The notes beneath the pieces are model-generated. The model ran no database searches. It saw only the letters and a program-made list of their open reading frames with translations, and was not told the DNA's origin. A stretch of 28,244 bases of DNA from a virus. Positions 6,891-16,065 of this stretch are shown here, piece after piece. The stretch is taken from positions 1 through 28,244 of IMG/VR virus record IMGVR_UViG_3300032265_002322, one strand, 5' to 3'. How positions within the stretch are numbered: position 1 is the first letter of the stretch; the number at the start of each line of letters is the position of its first letter. The position numbers and the translations under genes are program-made.

Positions 6891-7751
6891 ATGAGTACAA
6901 TCAATACACCACCAACGGATAACCTGTGGACAGAACCAGAATCTGCCGCTAATATGGATAATGGACCAATCTATCCGTACAATAATGCAACAGTTACGGA
7001 GTCTGGTCATAAACTTGAAATGGATGACACACCGAGTCGTGAACGTGTTCGTTTATCGCATAGAACAGGAACTTTTATTGAAATGCATCCAAATGGTGAT
7101 GAGGTACATAAAGTTTTTGGTGATGGTTATGAAATCACAATTAAAAACAAGAATGTTTTAATCAAAGGATCATGTAACATTCAGATAGAAGGTAATTGTA
7201 ATATGAATGTTCTGAAAGACATGAACGTTCAGGTTGCTGGTGATTATAATTTACTGGTACAAGGTAAAACAAACATAAGGTCACACAAAGACATTTCAAT
7301 TTCTGGTGATGATGATGTTTCTATATCAGCAAATGAAAATTTTGGTGGTTCTTTAAGATTAGCGGCCGCAGACCATTTTTATTTGGCTTCAGATTTAGTT
7401 GTTGGTGGTTCAATTTCTGCTGACATAATTAATGCTGAAACTAGGGTAAATGCAGGAACCGGTGTGTTTGCAGGACCACTTGGATTTGTTTCTGGTTTTG
7501 GTGGTTTGTCATTGGGTATTCCGTCACCATTAACTCCGATTGCGGTTCCTGGTTGTATTAACACAATAGGTTCAATCACATCTATGACTTCGGTTAATGC
7601 ACCTTTGGCCAATTTTGCTTATGCAAATATTGGTATCATGGATGCAGTTTTAATGTCTGATATTATAAATTCCTCTATCTTTAATTATCATCAACATTTT
7701 GGTGTTCATGGTATAACGACTACACCTTTGTCCAATTTCGCAGGAGTTTGA
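6891..7751 (+). CDS. 5: gp5 C-terminal beta-helix spike protein with His-rich tip
   Basis: A 286-residue protein corresponding to the C-terminal part of T4 gp5 / VgrG-type needles. Residues 45-65 (RVRLSHRTGTFIEMHPNGDE) are the typical start of the spike domain, followed by short alternating strands of a triple-stranded beta-helix (NVLIKGSCNIQIEGNCNMNVL, shown here in 20: NVLIKGSCNIQIEGNCNMNV) up to about 165. Residues 165-255 are Gly/Ser-rich, less regular. The end has YHQHFGVHG (H267, H269, H273), close to the HxH apex motif that binds iron in P2-type spike tips. It should be the membrane-piercing needle. No lysozyme or OB part is present; these functions are separate or absent. It starts 3 bases after the helical gene. 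Confidence 0.8.
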   Translation: MSTINTPPTDNLWTEPESAANMDNGPIYPYNNATVTESGHKLEMDDTPSRERVRLSHRTGTFIEMHPNGDEVHKVFGDGYEITIKNKNVLIKGSCNIQIEGNCNMNVLKDMNVQVAGDYNLLVQGKTNIRSHKDISISGDDDVSISANENFGGSLRLAAADHFYLASDLVVGGSISADIINAETRVNAGTGVFAGPLGFVSGFGGLSLGIPSPLTPIAVPGCINTIGSITSMTSVNAPLANFAYANIGIMDAVLMSDIINSSIFNYHQHFGVHGITTTPLSNFAGV

Positions 7752-7752
7752 T

Positions 7753-8550
7753 ATGGCAACAGTAAATAATGCAACCGGTGTTTTTGCCACATTAGGTTAT
7801 AATTTTGATGATCCTAATGGTCAAATAACCACACTTTCGGCCAATGCACAAGCACACTTGAACAGTATGCCACCCTTTATTACAACTTGGCAGGCTCAAG
7901 ATATTAGAAACAACGATGTTGGTGGATATTATCAAAATCCAATCATTTCACAACTAACTAACATTAAAAACACTGTTTTATTAATATTACAAAAATCTGG
8001 AGCCAACGGTTTATCAAATATAAGATCATCATCAGTTGCTTTTGCAAACACCGCAAATGCATTTATAGAACACACAAATAGATTGTCTGGTGTAACACCA
8101 TTTACAGGTTTCGATCAAGTAAATCCTTATCTTGACCAAGCGGTAATTGCTGGTAAAACAGCTCTTTATGTGACAAATCAAACAGATTCTATAAAAAACA
8201 CAGCTCCAATATTAGGAAGTTTTACTAGTTTAATGATTGGACCACAATTACAAGCAAATGCAAATGTTATATCAACATATCCTGCGGAAATTCAAGCTGG
8301 TATTGATAACCCATATACCACAAACTCAGTTTTAATACCATCCCGTGTACAAGAGATGAATACATACATTCAATCTGCAAATACATTTTTGGCCAATAGA
8401 ATGAATTCTGATATAAATTATTACGGAAATTTAAAGACTTTTGTTGATAAGTATAATCAAACCAAAAAATTCACTAAACTGGGTGAAACTGAACAATACT
8501 TATATATCAATTTTATTGGTACTGATAAATTGAAATCAAGAATTTCATAA
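7753..8550 (+). CDS. Putative structural protein of the hub/wedge junction, unknown
   Basis: A 265-residue protein with no domain I can name. It starts MATVNNATGVFATLGYNF one base after the spike stop. The sequence is soluble, low in cysteine, with predicted helices (SQLTNIKNTVLLILQKSG; NTANAFIEHTNRLSG; VQEMNTYIQSANTFLANRM) and a Tyr/Lys-rich end (YNQTKKFTKLGETEQYLYINF). The invariant position between spike and gp25 genes suggests a virion or assembly protein made with the baseplate, as in related marine T4-like phages that carry an unassigned gene here. Nothing in the sequence indicates an enzyme. It is the last gene before an 89-base gap, so it may close a transcript. Confidence 0.6.
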   Translation: MATVNNATGVFATLGYNFDDPNGQITTLSANAQAHLNSMPPFITTWQAQDIRNNDVGGYYQNPIISQLTNIKNTVLLILQKSGANGLSNIRSSSVAFANTANAFIEHTNRLSGVTPFTGFDQVNPYLDQAVIAGKTALYVTNQTDSIKNTAPILGSFTSLMIGPQLQANANVISTYPAEIQAGIDNPYTTNSVLIPSRVQEMNTYIQSANTFLANRMNSDINYYGNLKTFVDKYNQTKKFTKLGETEQYLYINFIGTDKLKSRIS

Positions 8551-8639
8551 TTTTCGAATTTTTGCGTTCCGGCCCAAGAATTTTCTCCGACAGCTTCCAA
8601 ATTTCAAAAAAGCGTTTTACTCCTAGACATAAATAAAAG
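8551..8639. other. Intergenic region between spike cluster and gp25
   Basis: This is the largest gap between genes in the window. Its left two thirds contain a comparatively GC-rich core (about 8563-8605, with TTCCGGCCCAAG and CTCCGACAGC) flanked by AT-rich bases. I could not find a convincing hairpin plus T-tract, so a terminator is unproven. The right end holds a late-promoter-like motif. No start codon with a meaningful reading frame is present. Confidence 0.5.
8628..8635 (+). promoter_or_regulatory. Late-type promoter motif CATAAATA before gp25
   Basis: CATAAATA matches the NATAAATA late motif of T4-like phages and lies in the only sizeable gap on this strand. Four bases separate it from the gp25 ATG. 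With T4-like spacing, transcription would begin at the start codon, giving a leaderless message; no Shine-Dalgarno is present to argue otherwise. Confidence 0.5.
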
Positions 8640-9035
8640 ATGGCACAAACACTTACAAAACTGTACTCCGACATAGATTTCACGTTCGCTAGACGGCCGG
8701 TGGTGGGTGATGTTGCATTGAGTTATGATGGCCAGGCGATTATTCGTTCAATAAGAAACATACTATCAACAAAAAAGTATGAAAAGTTGTTTAATCCATC
8801 ATTTGGTACAAATATTGATTCTTTATTGTTTGAACCAATATCAACAATAACATCCAGTGCATTGCAACAAGAAATTTCAAATGCTATAAGGAATTATGAG
8901 CCTAGAGCAATTCTTAAAACTGTCATTGTTTCTCCAAAAGAAGATAAGAATTTATACGAAGTATCATTAACTTTTTATTTGGTAAATGCAACACAACCAA
9001 CTACTGTAACAGTTTTTTTAGAGAGAAATAGATAA
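8640..9035 (+). CDS. 25: gp25 baseplate wedge subunit
   Basis: A 131-residue protein (T4 gp25: 132), homologous to TssE of type VI secretion systems. It links wedges to the first sheath ring. LYSDIDFTF opens the family fold, followed by IRNILSTKKYEKLFNPSFG and the conserved EPR motif in YEPRAIL (residues 87-89), which organises the core bundle of wedge proteins. The end is a beta-hairpin with VSLTFYLVN. No other methionine lies near the N-terminus, so the ATG at 8640 is favoured despite its lack of a ribosome site. gp6 starts 1 base after its stop. Family assignment is confident. Confidence 0.95.
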   Translation: MAQTLTKLYSDIDFTFARRPVVGDVALSYDGQAIIRSIRNILSTKKYEKLFNPSFGTNIDSLLFEPISTITSSALQQEISNAIRNYEPRAILKTVIVSPKEDKNLYEVSLTFYLVNATQPTTVTVFLERNR

Positions 9036-9036
9036 A

Positions 9037-11112
9037 ATGGCAGGAGCTAACACAAATTTCAACATAACGGAACTAGACTTTAATAATATTAAAGATAGTT
9101 TTAAAAATTATCTCAAGAATAATGGCGTTCTTCAGGATTATAATTATGAGGGTTCTGCATTATCCACAATAATTGATTTGTTGGCATACAACACACAATA
9201 TAATGCATATTATCTGAATATGGTGGCCAATGAGATGTTTTTGGACACTGCATTACAAAGAAATTCAGTTGTTTCACAAGCCAAATTACTAAATTATGTA
9301 CCAAAATCTGCATTGGCACCATCGGCATCAATCAATTTGACAATATCAAATGTGAATGATACTTCATTGACATTACCAAAATATACATTGTTTTTATCTG
9401 AAGCGGTTGATGGGGTCAACTATAATTTTGTAAACACCGACTCACATACAGTTGCCGTTACAAATAATACCGCATTTTTTGAAAATGTAACACTCAAACA
9501 AGGTACAGGAACAACAATAACATATCAAGGTAGTAGTGTAGTAGGTTACAAATTTAAAATCCCAGATATCAATGTTGACACAACAACATTGTTGGTTTCG
9601 GTTCAAGAATCCGGTTCAAACAACTATACATCAACTTTCACAGAAGCTTCCAATTTTCTTACATTATTACCAAGTTCAGAAGTTTATTTCCTACAAGAAG
9701 GACTGAATGGTTACTATGAAATATATTTTGGTGACGGCATTTTAGGTAAAAGAATTTCTGAGAATAACATAATAAATGTATCTTATGTTTCAACTCAAGC
9801 TGGTTCATCAACTGGTGCAAATAACTTTATATTAATGCAATCTGTTGCTGGATATGCAAATTCAGCAATTTCACCGTTAACACCAGCTTCTCAAGGTTCT
9901 ACAAAAGAATCAATTAGTTCAATTCGTTTTCATGCACCTAAATCATATGCTTCACAAGGTCGTGCTGTAACTAAAGAAGATTACATTACGGCAATTCAAC
10001 AAAACAAATTAGGTTATTCATTCGATTCGGTTAGTGTTTGGGGTGGCCAAGAAAATGATCCACCAGTTTATGGGCAAGTATTCATTGCGATGAAACCAAC
10101 CGGTTCATACACAATAACAGAAAACCAAAAATTAAAATTAATAAAAGATGTATTAAAACCAATATCAATGTTGACAGTTGAACCGGTAATTATTGATCCT
10201 GATTATACTTACATACAAATTACTGCAAATGTATTGTATGATCCAAAAAGAACTACATCATCGGCCGATCAAATAAAAGCAGCAGTAAAATCGGCTATCA
10301 ATGCCTATGCAAAAACAACTCTAAACACATTTAATTCTACTTTTAGAGCTTCCGATTTTAATAATAGAATAGGTACTGTCGATTCTTCTATCATCACAAA
10401 TGAAATATCAATTCAATTACAGAAGAAATTTTATCCAAATCTATCAACGCCAACAACTTATAAATTATATTATGGTGCACCATTAAAACGTGGTTTGTTT
10501 TTGAGTGGTATAATAAGTTCACCTTCTGTTGTGTATAGAAATCCTTTGAATTTAGCACAAACAATTGATAGTTTATACATTGAAGAAGTTCCATCATCAA
10601 CAGGTGGTGTGGAATCTATTACAATAACAAATCCGGGGTTTAGTTACCAAGGCCAACCAACAGTAACCATATTGGGTGATGGAACTGGTGCAACAGCAGA
10701 AGCTGTTATGACAAATAATGGAACAATAAAACAAATCAATGTTATAACAAAAGGAACAGGATATACTTCAGCCATACTTAAAATTACACCTGCGGTAGAA
10801 GATACTACAGGTTCATCAGCTGCAGGTATAATTACACTTGAAGGTCGTTATGGTACACTAAGATTATATTACAATGATACATCAAATGTCAAAACCGTGT
10901 TCAAAGGTAATATTGGAACTGTGGATTACAATTTGGGTGTTGTGACATTAAATTCATTTTCACCATTGAATGTAAATAATGATTTGGGATTATTAACGGT
11001 GAATGTGAATCCAACAACCACTATATTATCTTCATCATATAATAGAATACTTACAGTGGATGAATTTGATCCACAATCAATTATTGTTAACGTAACGGCC
11101 AAAACAACATGA
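9037..11112 (+). CDS. 6: gp6 baseplate wedge subunit
   Basis: A 691-residue protein (T4 gp6: 660), the main wedge dimer that forms the continuous inner ring of the baseplate. The N-terminal part FNITELDFNNIKDSFKNYL and DYNYEGSALSTIIDLLAYNT, then FLDTALQRNSVVSQAKLLNY, is strongly diagnostic of gp6. The central FGDGILGKRI and RAVTKEDYITAIQQN match the gpJ-like wedge core found in contractile tails. Residues 522-588 contain a GGxGY-type module (ITNPGFSYQGQPTVTI ... VITKGTGYTS), not expected in T4 gp6. The C-terminus is beta-rich and ends FDPQSIIVNVTAK. Its stop overlaps the next start (ATGA), implying coupled translation with gp7. Confidence 0.93.
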   Translation: MAGANTNFNITELDFNNIKDSFKNYLKNNGVLQDYNYEGSALSTIIDLLAYNTQYNAYYLNMVANEMFLDTALQRNSVVSQAKLLNYVPKSALAPSASINLTISNVNDTSLTLPKYTLFLSEAVDGVNYNFVNTDSHTVAVTNNTAFFENVTLKQGTGTTITYQGSSVVGYKFKIPDINVDTTTLLVSVQESGSNNYTSTFTEASNFLTLLPSSEVYFLQEGLNGYYEIYFGDGILGKRISENNIINVSYVSTQAGSSTGANNFILMQSVAGYANSAISPLTPASQGSTKESISSIRFHAPKSYASQGRAVTKEDYITAIQQNKLGYSFDSVSVWGGQENDPPVYGQVFIAMKPTGSYTITENQKLKLIKDVLKPISMLTVEPVIIDPDYTYIQITANVLYDPKRTTSSADQIKAAVKSAINAYAKTTLNTFNSTFRASDFNNRIGTVDSSIITNEISIQLQKKFYPNLSTPTTYKLYYGAPLKRGLFLSGIISSPSVVYRNPLNLAQTIDSLYIEEVPSSTGGVESITITNPGFSYQGQPTVTILGDGTGATAEAVMTNNGTIKQINVITKGTGYTSAILKITPAVEDTTGSSAAGIITLEGRYGTLRLYYNDTSNVKTVFKGNIGTVDYNLGVVTLNSFSPLNVNNDLGLLTVNVNPTTTILSSSYNRILTVDEFDPQSIIVNVTAKTT

Positions 11113-14100
11113 TAGAAAATGGCCATAAAACCTCATTACAGGTACTTGACCAATTACCTGAACATGTCCGTGACAACGAAGATTATAACAATTTCAAAGT
11201 ATTTCTAAAGGCTTACTATGAATGGATGGAAACAACTGGTAAGGTAACTGACAGGTCTAAAAATTTACTATCTTATAAAGATATTGATAGAACAACTGAT
11301 GAATTTTTAGACTATTTTACTAATGATTTTTTACCTTATTTTCCAAAAGAATCATTAATAAGCCAACAAGAGGCAGTAAAAGTCGCAAGGCAATTATACC
11401 AAAGTAAAGGTACACCATCATCATACGAATTTCTTTTTCGTGTATTGTACAATACTGATGTTGAAATATTTAACACTAAAGATTCGGTATTCAAGGCATC
11501 TGGTGGTACATGGTATATTTCAAAAAGTTTAAAATTATTATCAGCCAATCCATATTTCTTGCAAACAAAGAACTATAGAATTTTTGGTGAAATTTCAAAA
11601 TCTATTGCAACAATTGAAGCTGCTGTATTGGTTGGAAGTAAAACAGAAATATTCATATCAAACATTGAAAGATTATTTAATTCTGGTGAAACTGTTAGAA
11701 TTGTAGATTCAAATAATCAAGATGTTTTATTTGGTGGTAATGTACTTCGTGCAAAAATTGTTGGTCAAATTAGCCAAATAAAAGTTAGTCCAACAAGTCG
11801 TGGTTTAACATATCAACCTGGTGATCCAGTTGTAGTTTATGGTGGATTAAACGCAAACGTTGCAAATCCAATTGGCGCAACAGCAATAATTGGTGAAATT
11901 ACAAAAGGTTCTATTCAACGTATCAATGTGTTGGATGGTGGTTATGGTTATTCTGCAAAACCAAATACAATTATTGTAATTGAAGATTCGGCCACAAGTG
12001 GTGCAAGGGCAAATGTTGCATCTGTATCACCATATCTACCTCCAACATTTAAAATAATTAATGGTGGTAGTGGTTATAAAATTAATGACTCAGTAATATA
12101 TGAAGATTCAACTTTTGCATATGTAACTGAGGTTGATGCCAATGGTACCATAAAAAATATTAAATATAGTGAATCAGTTAATGCACAAGCTATTGTTGGT
12201 ATAAGTGCATCAGTACGTTCTTCGAACTCACAAGCTACAGGTGCAATTGTACAAACTGCAACGGCACTAGGTAACGCAAGATCAAATGTAGCTTTTATAC
12301 CAATTGATGTTATTGGATTTAAAAAGAATATTAAATTAAGTAATACGAATTTCTATTTTGCTAATGCTGCAACATCCACTAAAGATACAACACTTGCAAA
12401 CGCATTTACTTTTGGTTCAATAACAACATATCCTATATCTTCTGTTTTTGTCGATAATGGTGGTGGCGGAATAACTAAAATTCCCGAAATAACTGCATTG
12501 TCTACATATGTGACAGAAGATTCTTTTGATGAATTTGCTGTTAGGTCTTCACTGAAATCACTTGGTATATTAGGACCAATTCAGATCAGTAATGGTGGCG
12601 CTGGTTATAGAGCGAATGATAGGATTATTTTTTCTGGTGGAAATGGTAATGGACCATATGCAAATGTAGTGAGTGTTGATGGAACTGGAGCTATTACATT
12701 AGTGGATTATTTTATTGATCCACAATATAGAAAGTATCCAAAATGGCCATTAGGTGGAATGGGATATAATAATGAATATTTACCTTCAGTGACTGTAACA
12801 TCTGCAAACACATTAGCATCTGGCGCATCTTTATTTGTTCCTGGTATTCTTGGAACAGGTGCAAAACTTTCTCCAATTGTAGATAGAGCAGGTTCAGTAA
12901 CAACAATTTCAATTGAAAATTATGGTGAAGATTATGAATTAAAACCTAATGTATCAATAAGAATACAAGATATTGTTGTATCTAATGTTGCGATTGAAAA
13001 CTTACCACAAAAAGATGATGTAATCTATCAAGGTCCAACAATCAAGCTTGCATCATATTCTGCAAAAGTCAACTCAATTTCATTGTTGGCTGCTGATGCA
13101 AACTCTCAACTATCACTATACAATTTGAGAGTTTACAATTACGATTCTCAACCAAATCCAAAACTACCTTTGGTGATTGATAGTAAAAAAATCATACTAC
13201 CAATGGCTAACTCGTTATTTCCACAATTTGTACAAACGTATGATTATTTTGATGCGGTTGGTAAACGAACGGTATACTCCAGAACTTATGATAAAACTGG
13301 TGTTATAACTTTTGGTGATGGATCCGCAAAAGCTAACGCAACATTTTTAAATGGCCTTGTGATTGGTGATGGAGAATATTTAACAACACAAGGACAACCA
13401 AGTTCTTACGATGTGTTGCAAAGTACCAAGTATAATAATTTCACATATCAAATTACACTTGAAAAAGAAATTGCAAAATATAGAGAAGTTTTGTTGAATC
13501 TATTGCACCCAACAGGTACAAATGTAATTGGTCGTTATGCATTAAAATCAAACAATAAAGTTTATCATCATGCACAACAAGGTTTATATAGTGGACAACC
13601 ATTAGCCTATTTCTTGGGTGAGTACATTTCTGATGTACTCAGTATCACCACAAGTTTTACCAACAAGAGTAACAATGTAATCAAATTCAATAATAAACTT
13701 GGTGCAAATTTGGAAACATTTATATTTCCAAATGCAAGTACAATTGCAATTAAAAATGACAATGGTGCCAACATCAAAGCTTTGGTTATTGGTGTTAATA
13801 ACACAGCAAATTCAATAACAATTGCAAGTAATGTTTGGTTGACATTTGGAAATGTGGCCGTTGTTACTGGTACCTCGGGCACCAACACACTAAATATTAC
13901 ATCATTGACTGGTCAATTTGATTATGAAAACAATGGTGTTTATAGTAACACAAGTTATCCATTAAAAGATATTGTTTACGCCGGCGATTCAATTCAAGTA
14001 AACACAAATGTATACACAGTTAAATCTGTGAACTACTTGCAAGATAAAATTGTTTTAACAACTAACTTATCTTCTAATGAAAACACTTTACTATCTGTTA

Positions 14101-14246
14101 AGAGAAACTTCATTGCAAATAGTACACTTTCATCAAATCAAATTAAGATATTTGGTCCTATTGGTATACAATATATACCAGAGATTACCACAGAAAATGG
14201 TATTACATTAACAACGGAAGACGATAGAACAATCCTATTGGGGTAA
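11109..14246 (+). CDS. 7: gp7-like baseplate wedge protein
   Basis: A 1045-residue protein, similar in length to T4 gp7 (1032), directly after gp6 as in T4. The first about 130 residues (LDQLPEHVRDNEDY, FKVFLKAYYEWMETTGK, TDEFLDYFTNDFLPYFPK, LYQSKGTPSSYEFLFRVLYN) are the standard N-terminus of marine T4-like gp7 proteins and should form the helical wedge core with gp6 and gp53. The middle is built from repeated beta modules with GGYGY (about 276), GGSGY (about 317) and GGAGY (about 495). KEIAKYREVLLNLLHPTGTN near residue 790 is another conserved stretch. The rest is Asn/Thr-rich beta sequence, perhaps outward-facing. ATG overlaps the gp6 stop. gp7 identity rests on position, length and N-terminus. 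Confidence 0.78.
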   Translation: MIENGHKTSLQVLDQLPEHVRDNEDYNNFKVFLKAYYEWMETTGKVTDRSKNLLSYKDIDRTTDEFLDYFTNDFLPYFPKESLISQQEAVKVARQLYQSKGTPSSYEFLFRVLYNTDVEIFNTKDSVFKASGGTWYISKSLKLLSANPYFLQTKNYRIFGEISKSIATIEAAVLVGSKTEIFISNIERLFNSGETVRIVDSNNQDVLFGGNVLRAKIVGQISQIKVSPTSRGLTYQPGDPVVVYGGLNANVANPIGATAIIGEITKGSIQRINVLDGGYGYSAKPNTIIVIEDSATSGARANVASVSPYLPPTFKIINGGSGYKINDSVIYEDSTFAYVTEVDANGTIKNIKYSESVNAQAIVGISASVRSSNSQATGAIVQTATALGNARSNVAFIPIDVIGFKKNIKLSNTNFYFANAATSTKDTTLANAFTFGSITTYPISSVFVDNGGGGITKIPEITALSTYVTEDSFDEFAVRSSLKSLGILGPIQISNGGAGYRANDRIIFSGGNGNGPYANVVSVDGTGAITLVDYFIDPQYRKYPKWPLGGMGYNNEYLPSVTVTSANTLASGASLFVPGILGTGAKLSPIVDRAGSVTTISIENYGEDYELKPNVSIRIQDIVVSNVAIENLPQKDDVIYQGPTIKLASYSAKVNSISLLAADANSQLSLYNLRVYNYDSQPNPKLPLVIDSKKIILPMANSLFPQFVQTYDYFDAVGKRTVYSRTYDKTGVITFGDGSAKANATFLNGLVIGDGEYLTTQGQPSSYDVLQSTKYNNFTYQITLEKEIAKYREVLLNLLHPTGTNVIGRYALKSNNKVYHHAQQGLYSGQPLAYFLGEYISDVLSITTSFTNKSNNVIKFNNKLGANLETFIFPNASTIAIKNDNGANIKALVIGVNNTANSITIASNVWLTFGNVAVVTGTSGTNTLNITSLTGQFDYENNGVYSNTSYPLKDIVYAGDSIQVNTNVYTVKSVNYLQDKIVLTTNLSSNENTLLSVKRNFIANSTLSSNQIKIFGPIGIQYIPEITTENGITLTTEDDRTILLG

Positions 14247-14249
14247 ACA

Positions 14250-16052
14250 ATGTCAACAGTAAAAATTTCGCAATTACCAAATCTAACACGTTTAGATAGT
14301 AACACATCCAATACAATTTTGGTTGGTATTGATAATTCAACTAGTGTTACTAGTAAATTCACAGCTAGAACATTGGCTGAAAGTTTGTATTCCAATACTG
14401 CATTGAATGTTGGTAACAACGCAATCATTCTTCCAAATGTTGTTGCACAATTTTCCGGAAATACGTCAAACTATTTGCAGGTGAATTTACAAAACAAAAC
14501 ACCTGATGGTTCAGGTGACTATATTATTACTGCTGACACAGGTACTGATGATAAGAATTATATTGATTTAGGTCTTGCTGGTTCTACAGATACCGATCCA
14601 TCTTATACTTCTATATTGCCATTAGATGGTTATCTGTATGTACAAGGTAACACCGCAACAGGCACTGGTGGTAACCTAATCATAGGCACAACAACCGCAG
14701 GTAGAACAGTTAATATTATTGCAGGTGGTCCAGGTTCAGACAAAGTTCAAGTAAAAATTTCAACAGATGGTGTGAATTTGATTGCAAAACCATTAAAGTT
14801 TGCTGACGGAACATCACAAAACACATCTGCAACCGCATCAGCCGCATCAGGTGAATTGTTTGCTAACGGTGCATTTGCAAGAGCCAACGGTGCATATGGC
14901 GTAGCAAATTCCGGTTCATCATTTGCTAATGGTGCTTTTACAACAGCCAATTCTGCGTCAACGATTGCAACTGCTGCATTTGGTCAAGCCAATTCTGGTG
15001 CATCTTTCGCTAACGGAGCTTTTGTAATTGCAAATTCAGCTGCAATATTTTCTAACGCAGCATTCGACCAAGCAAATTCCGGTTCATCATTTGCTAATGG
15101 TGCTTTTGTAATTGCAAATTCAGCCGCAATTTTTGCAAATGCTGCCTTCCTAAAAGCTAATTCAGCCGCAATTTTTGCAAATGCTGCGTTTACTACTGCA
15201 AATGTGGCACCATCGGCAGCATCCTTTGCTAACGGAGCATTCTTGGTTGCAAACTCAGCGGCCATATTTGCTAATGCCGCATTCCTGCAAGCCAACATAT
15301 CTGCTGCGGCTTTTGGTCAGGCAAACTCAGCAGCATCTTTTGCTAATGGTGCTTTTGGTCAAGCCAATTCTGGTGCATCTTTTGCTAATGGTGCTTTCTT
15401 AGTTGCAAATTCTGCAGCATTATTTTCTAATAACGCTCTTGTAATAGCCAATGCATCTTATAGTTCCCAAAACACTACAGCAGCATTTGCTAACGGAGCA
15501 TTTGATAGAGCCAACGGAGCATTCACATCCGCAAACTCTGGTTGGACCAGAGCAAATTCTGCATACAGTTTGGCGGGCATACAAGCAGGTCGTTTGGATG
15601 TTATTGAACCGATTGCACAAGCAGCCTTCAGTAATGCAGCCAGTGCTTTACAAAACACATCAACAATTGTAGTTGATACCAATTTAACAGTACCTGGTAC
15701 ATTAACTGTATCTGGTGCATTGTATGCAGCCAATACAATTAGAATTTCAAATATATTTCCAGGATCTCAAACAGCAATTACACTTTCTTTCCAAAATTCT
15801 GGTTTAATAAAAGCAAACATTGCAGCAGATTTGGTCATTACGCCTGTATCTTTTGTTCCAGGAAAATTTGTTGATATGTTTATAATAAACACTACAGGAC
15901 AAGGAAAAACAATTACACATGGATGTGCTGCAATCAATTCAACAATAGGTGCAACAACTTTTTCTTTGGCGGCCACAAAAACAGCATATTTAAGATATAC
16001 ATCTTTTTACAACGATCTGGCAAATACATGTGTTGCAATAACATATCAGTAA
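14250..16052 (+). CDS. Fibre-like structural protein with AF--AN heptad repeats
   Basis: A 600-residue protein between gp7 and gp8, a slot with no counterpart in T4. The N-terminus (MSTVKISQLPNL, VGIDNSTSVTSKFTA) is typical of phage fibre attachment parts. Residues 70-195 are beta-rich with Gly/Thr. Residues 203-444 are a 7-residue repeat of the form A-F-x-x-A-N-x, mostly arranged as 14-residue pairs such as SFANGAFVIANSAA. The phase suggests a trimeric coiled coil with Asn in the core. Residues 470-600 form a compact beta domain (NLTVPGTLTVSGALYAANT, VDMFIINTTGQGKTITHG) likely to register the trimer or bind a ligand. A short fibre, fibritin or gp10-gp12 analogue is possible. The receptor-binding role is inferred. 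Confidence 0.75.
   Translation: MSTVKISQLPNLTRLDSNTSNTILVGIDNSTSVTSKFTARTLAESLYSNTALNVGNNAIILPNVVAQFSGNTSNYLQVNLQNKTPDGSGDYIITADTGTDDKNYIDLGLAGSTDTDPSYTSILPLDGYLYVQGNTATGTGGNLIIGTTTAGRTVNIIAGGPGSDKVQVKISTDGVNLIAKPLKFADGTSQNTSATASAASGELFANGAFARANGAYGVANSGSSFANGAFTTANSASTIATAAFGQANSGASFANGAFVIANSAAIFSNAAFDQANSGSSFANGAFVIANSAAIFANAAFLKANSAAIFANAAFTTANVAPSAASFANGAFLVANSAAIFANAAFLQANISAAAFGQANSAASFANGAFGQANSGASFANGAFLVANSAALFSNNALVIANASYSSQNTTAAFANGAFDRANGAFTSANSGWTRANSAYSLAGIQAGRLDVIEPIAQAAFSNAASALQNTSTIVVDTNLTVPGTLTVSGALYAANTIRISNIFPGSQTAITLSFQNSGLIKANIAADLVITPVSFVPGKFVDMFIINTTGQGKTITHGCAAINSTIGATTFSLAATKTAYLRYTSFYNDLANTCVAITYQ
14857..15581 (+). repeat. 42-bp based tandem repeat coding AF--AN heptad pairs
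   Basis: Degenerate tandem units of 42 bases (14 codons) encode [SG]-x-[AS]-F-[AS]-N-[GA]-A-F-x-x-A-N. About ten full units are visible, with insertions (VAP near 15205, ASYSSQNTT near 15455) and shorter 7-codon units at the end. Several DNA stretches are nearly identical, such as TTTGCTAATGGTGCTTTT, so exchange between units is likely. The units alternate between an ASFANGAF type and an AIFANAAF type. Confidence 0.8.
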
Positions 16053-16058
16053 TAAATA
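16051..16058 (+). promoter_or_regulatory. Late-type promoter motif AATAAATA before gp8
   Basis: AATAAATA overlaps the stop codon of the fibre gene and ends 7 bases before the gp8 ATG at 16066. It fits NATAAATA. T4-like spacing would place the transcript start at about 16064, giving a nearly leaderless gp8 message. At least one other copy of this octamer occurs within gp8 coding sequence (near 17238), so chance occurrence is possible. Confidence 0.4.
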
Positions 16059-16065
16059 AAACACT

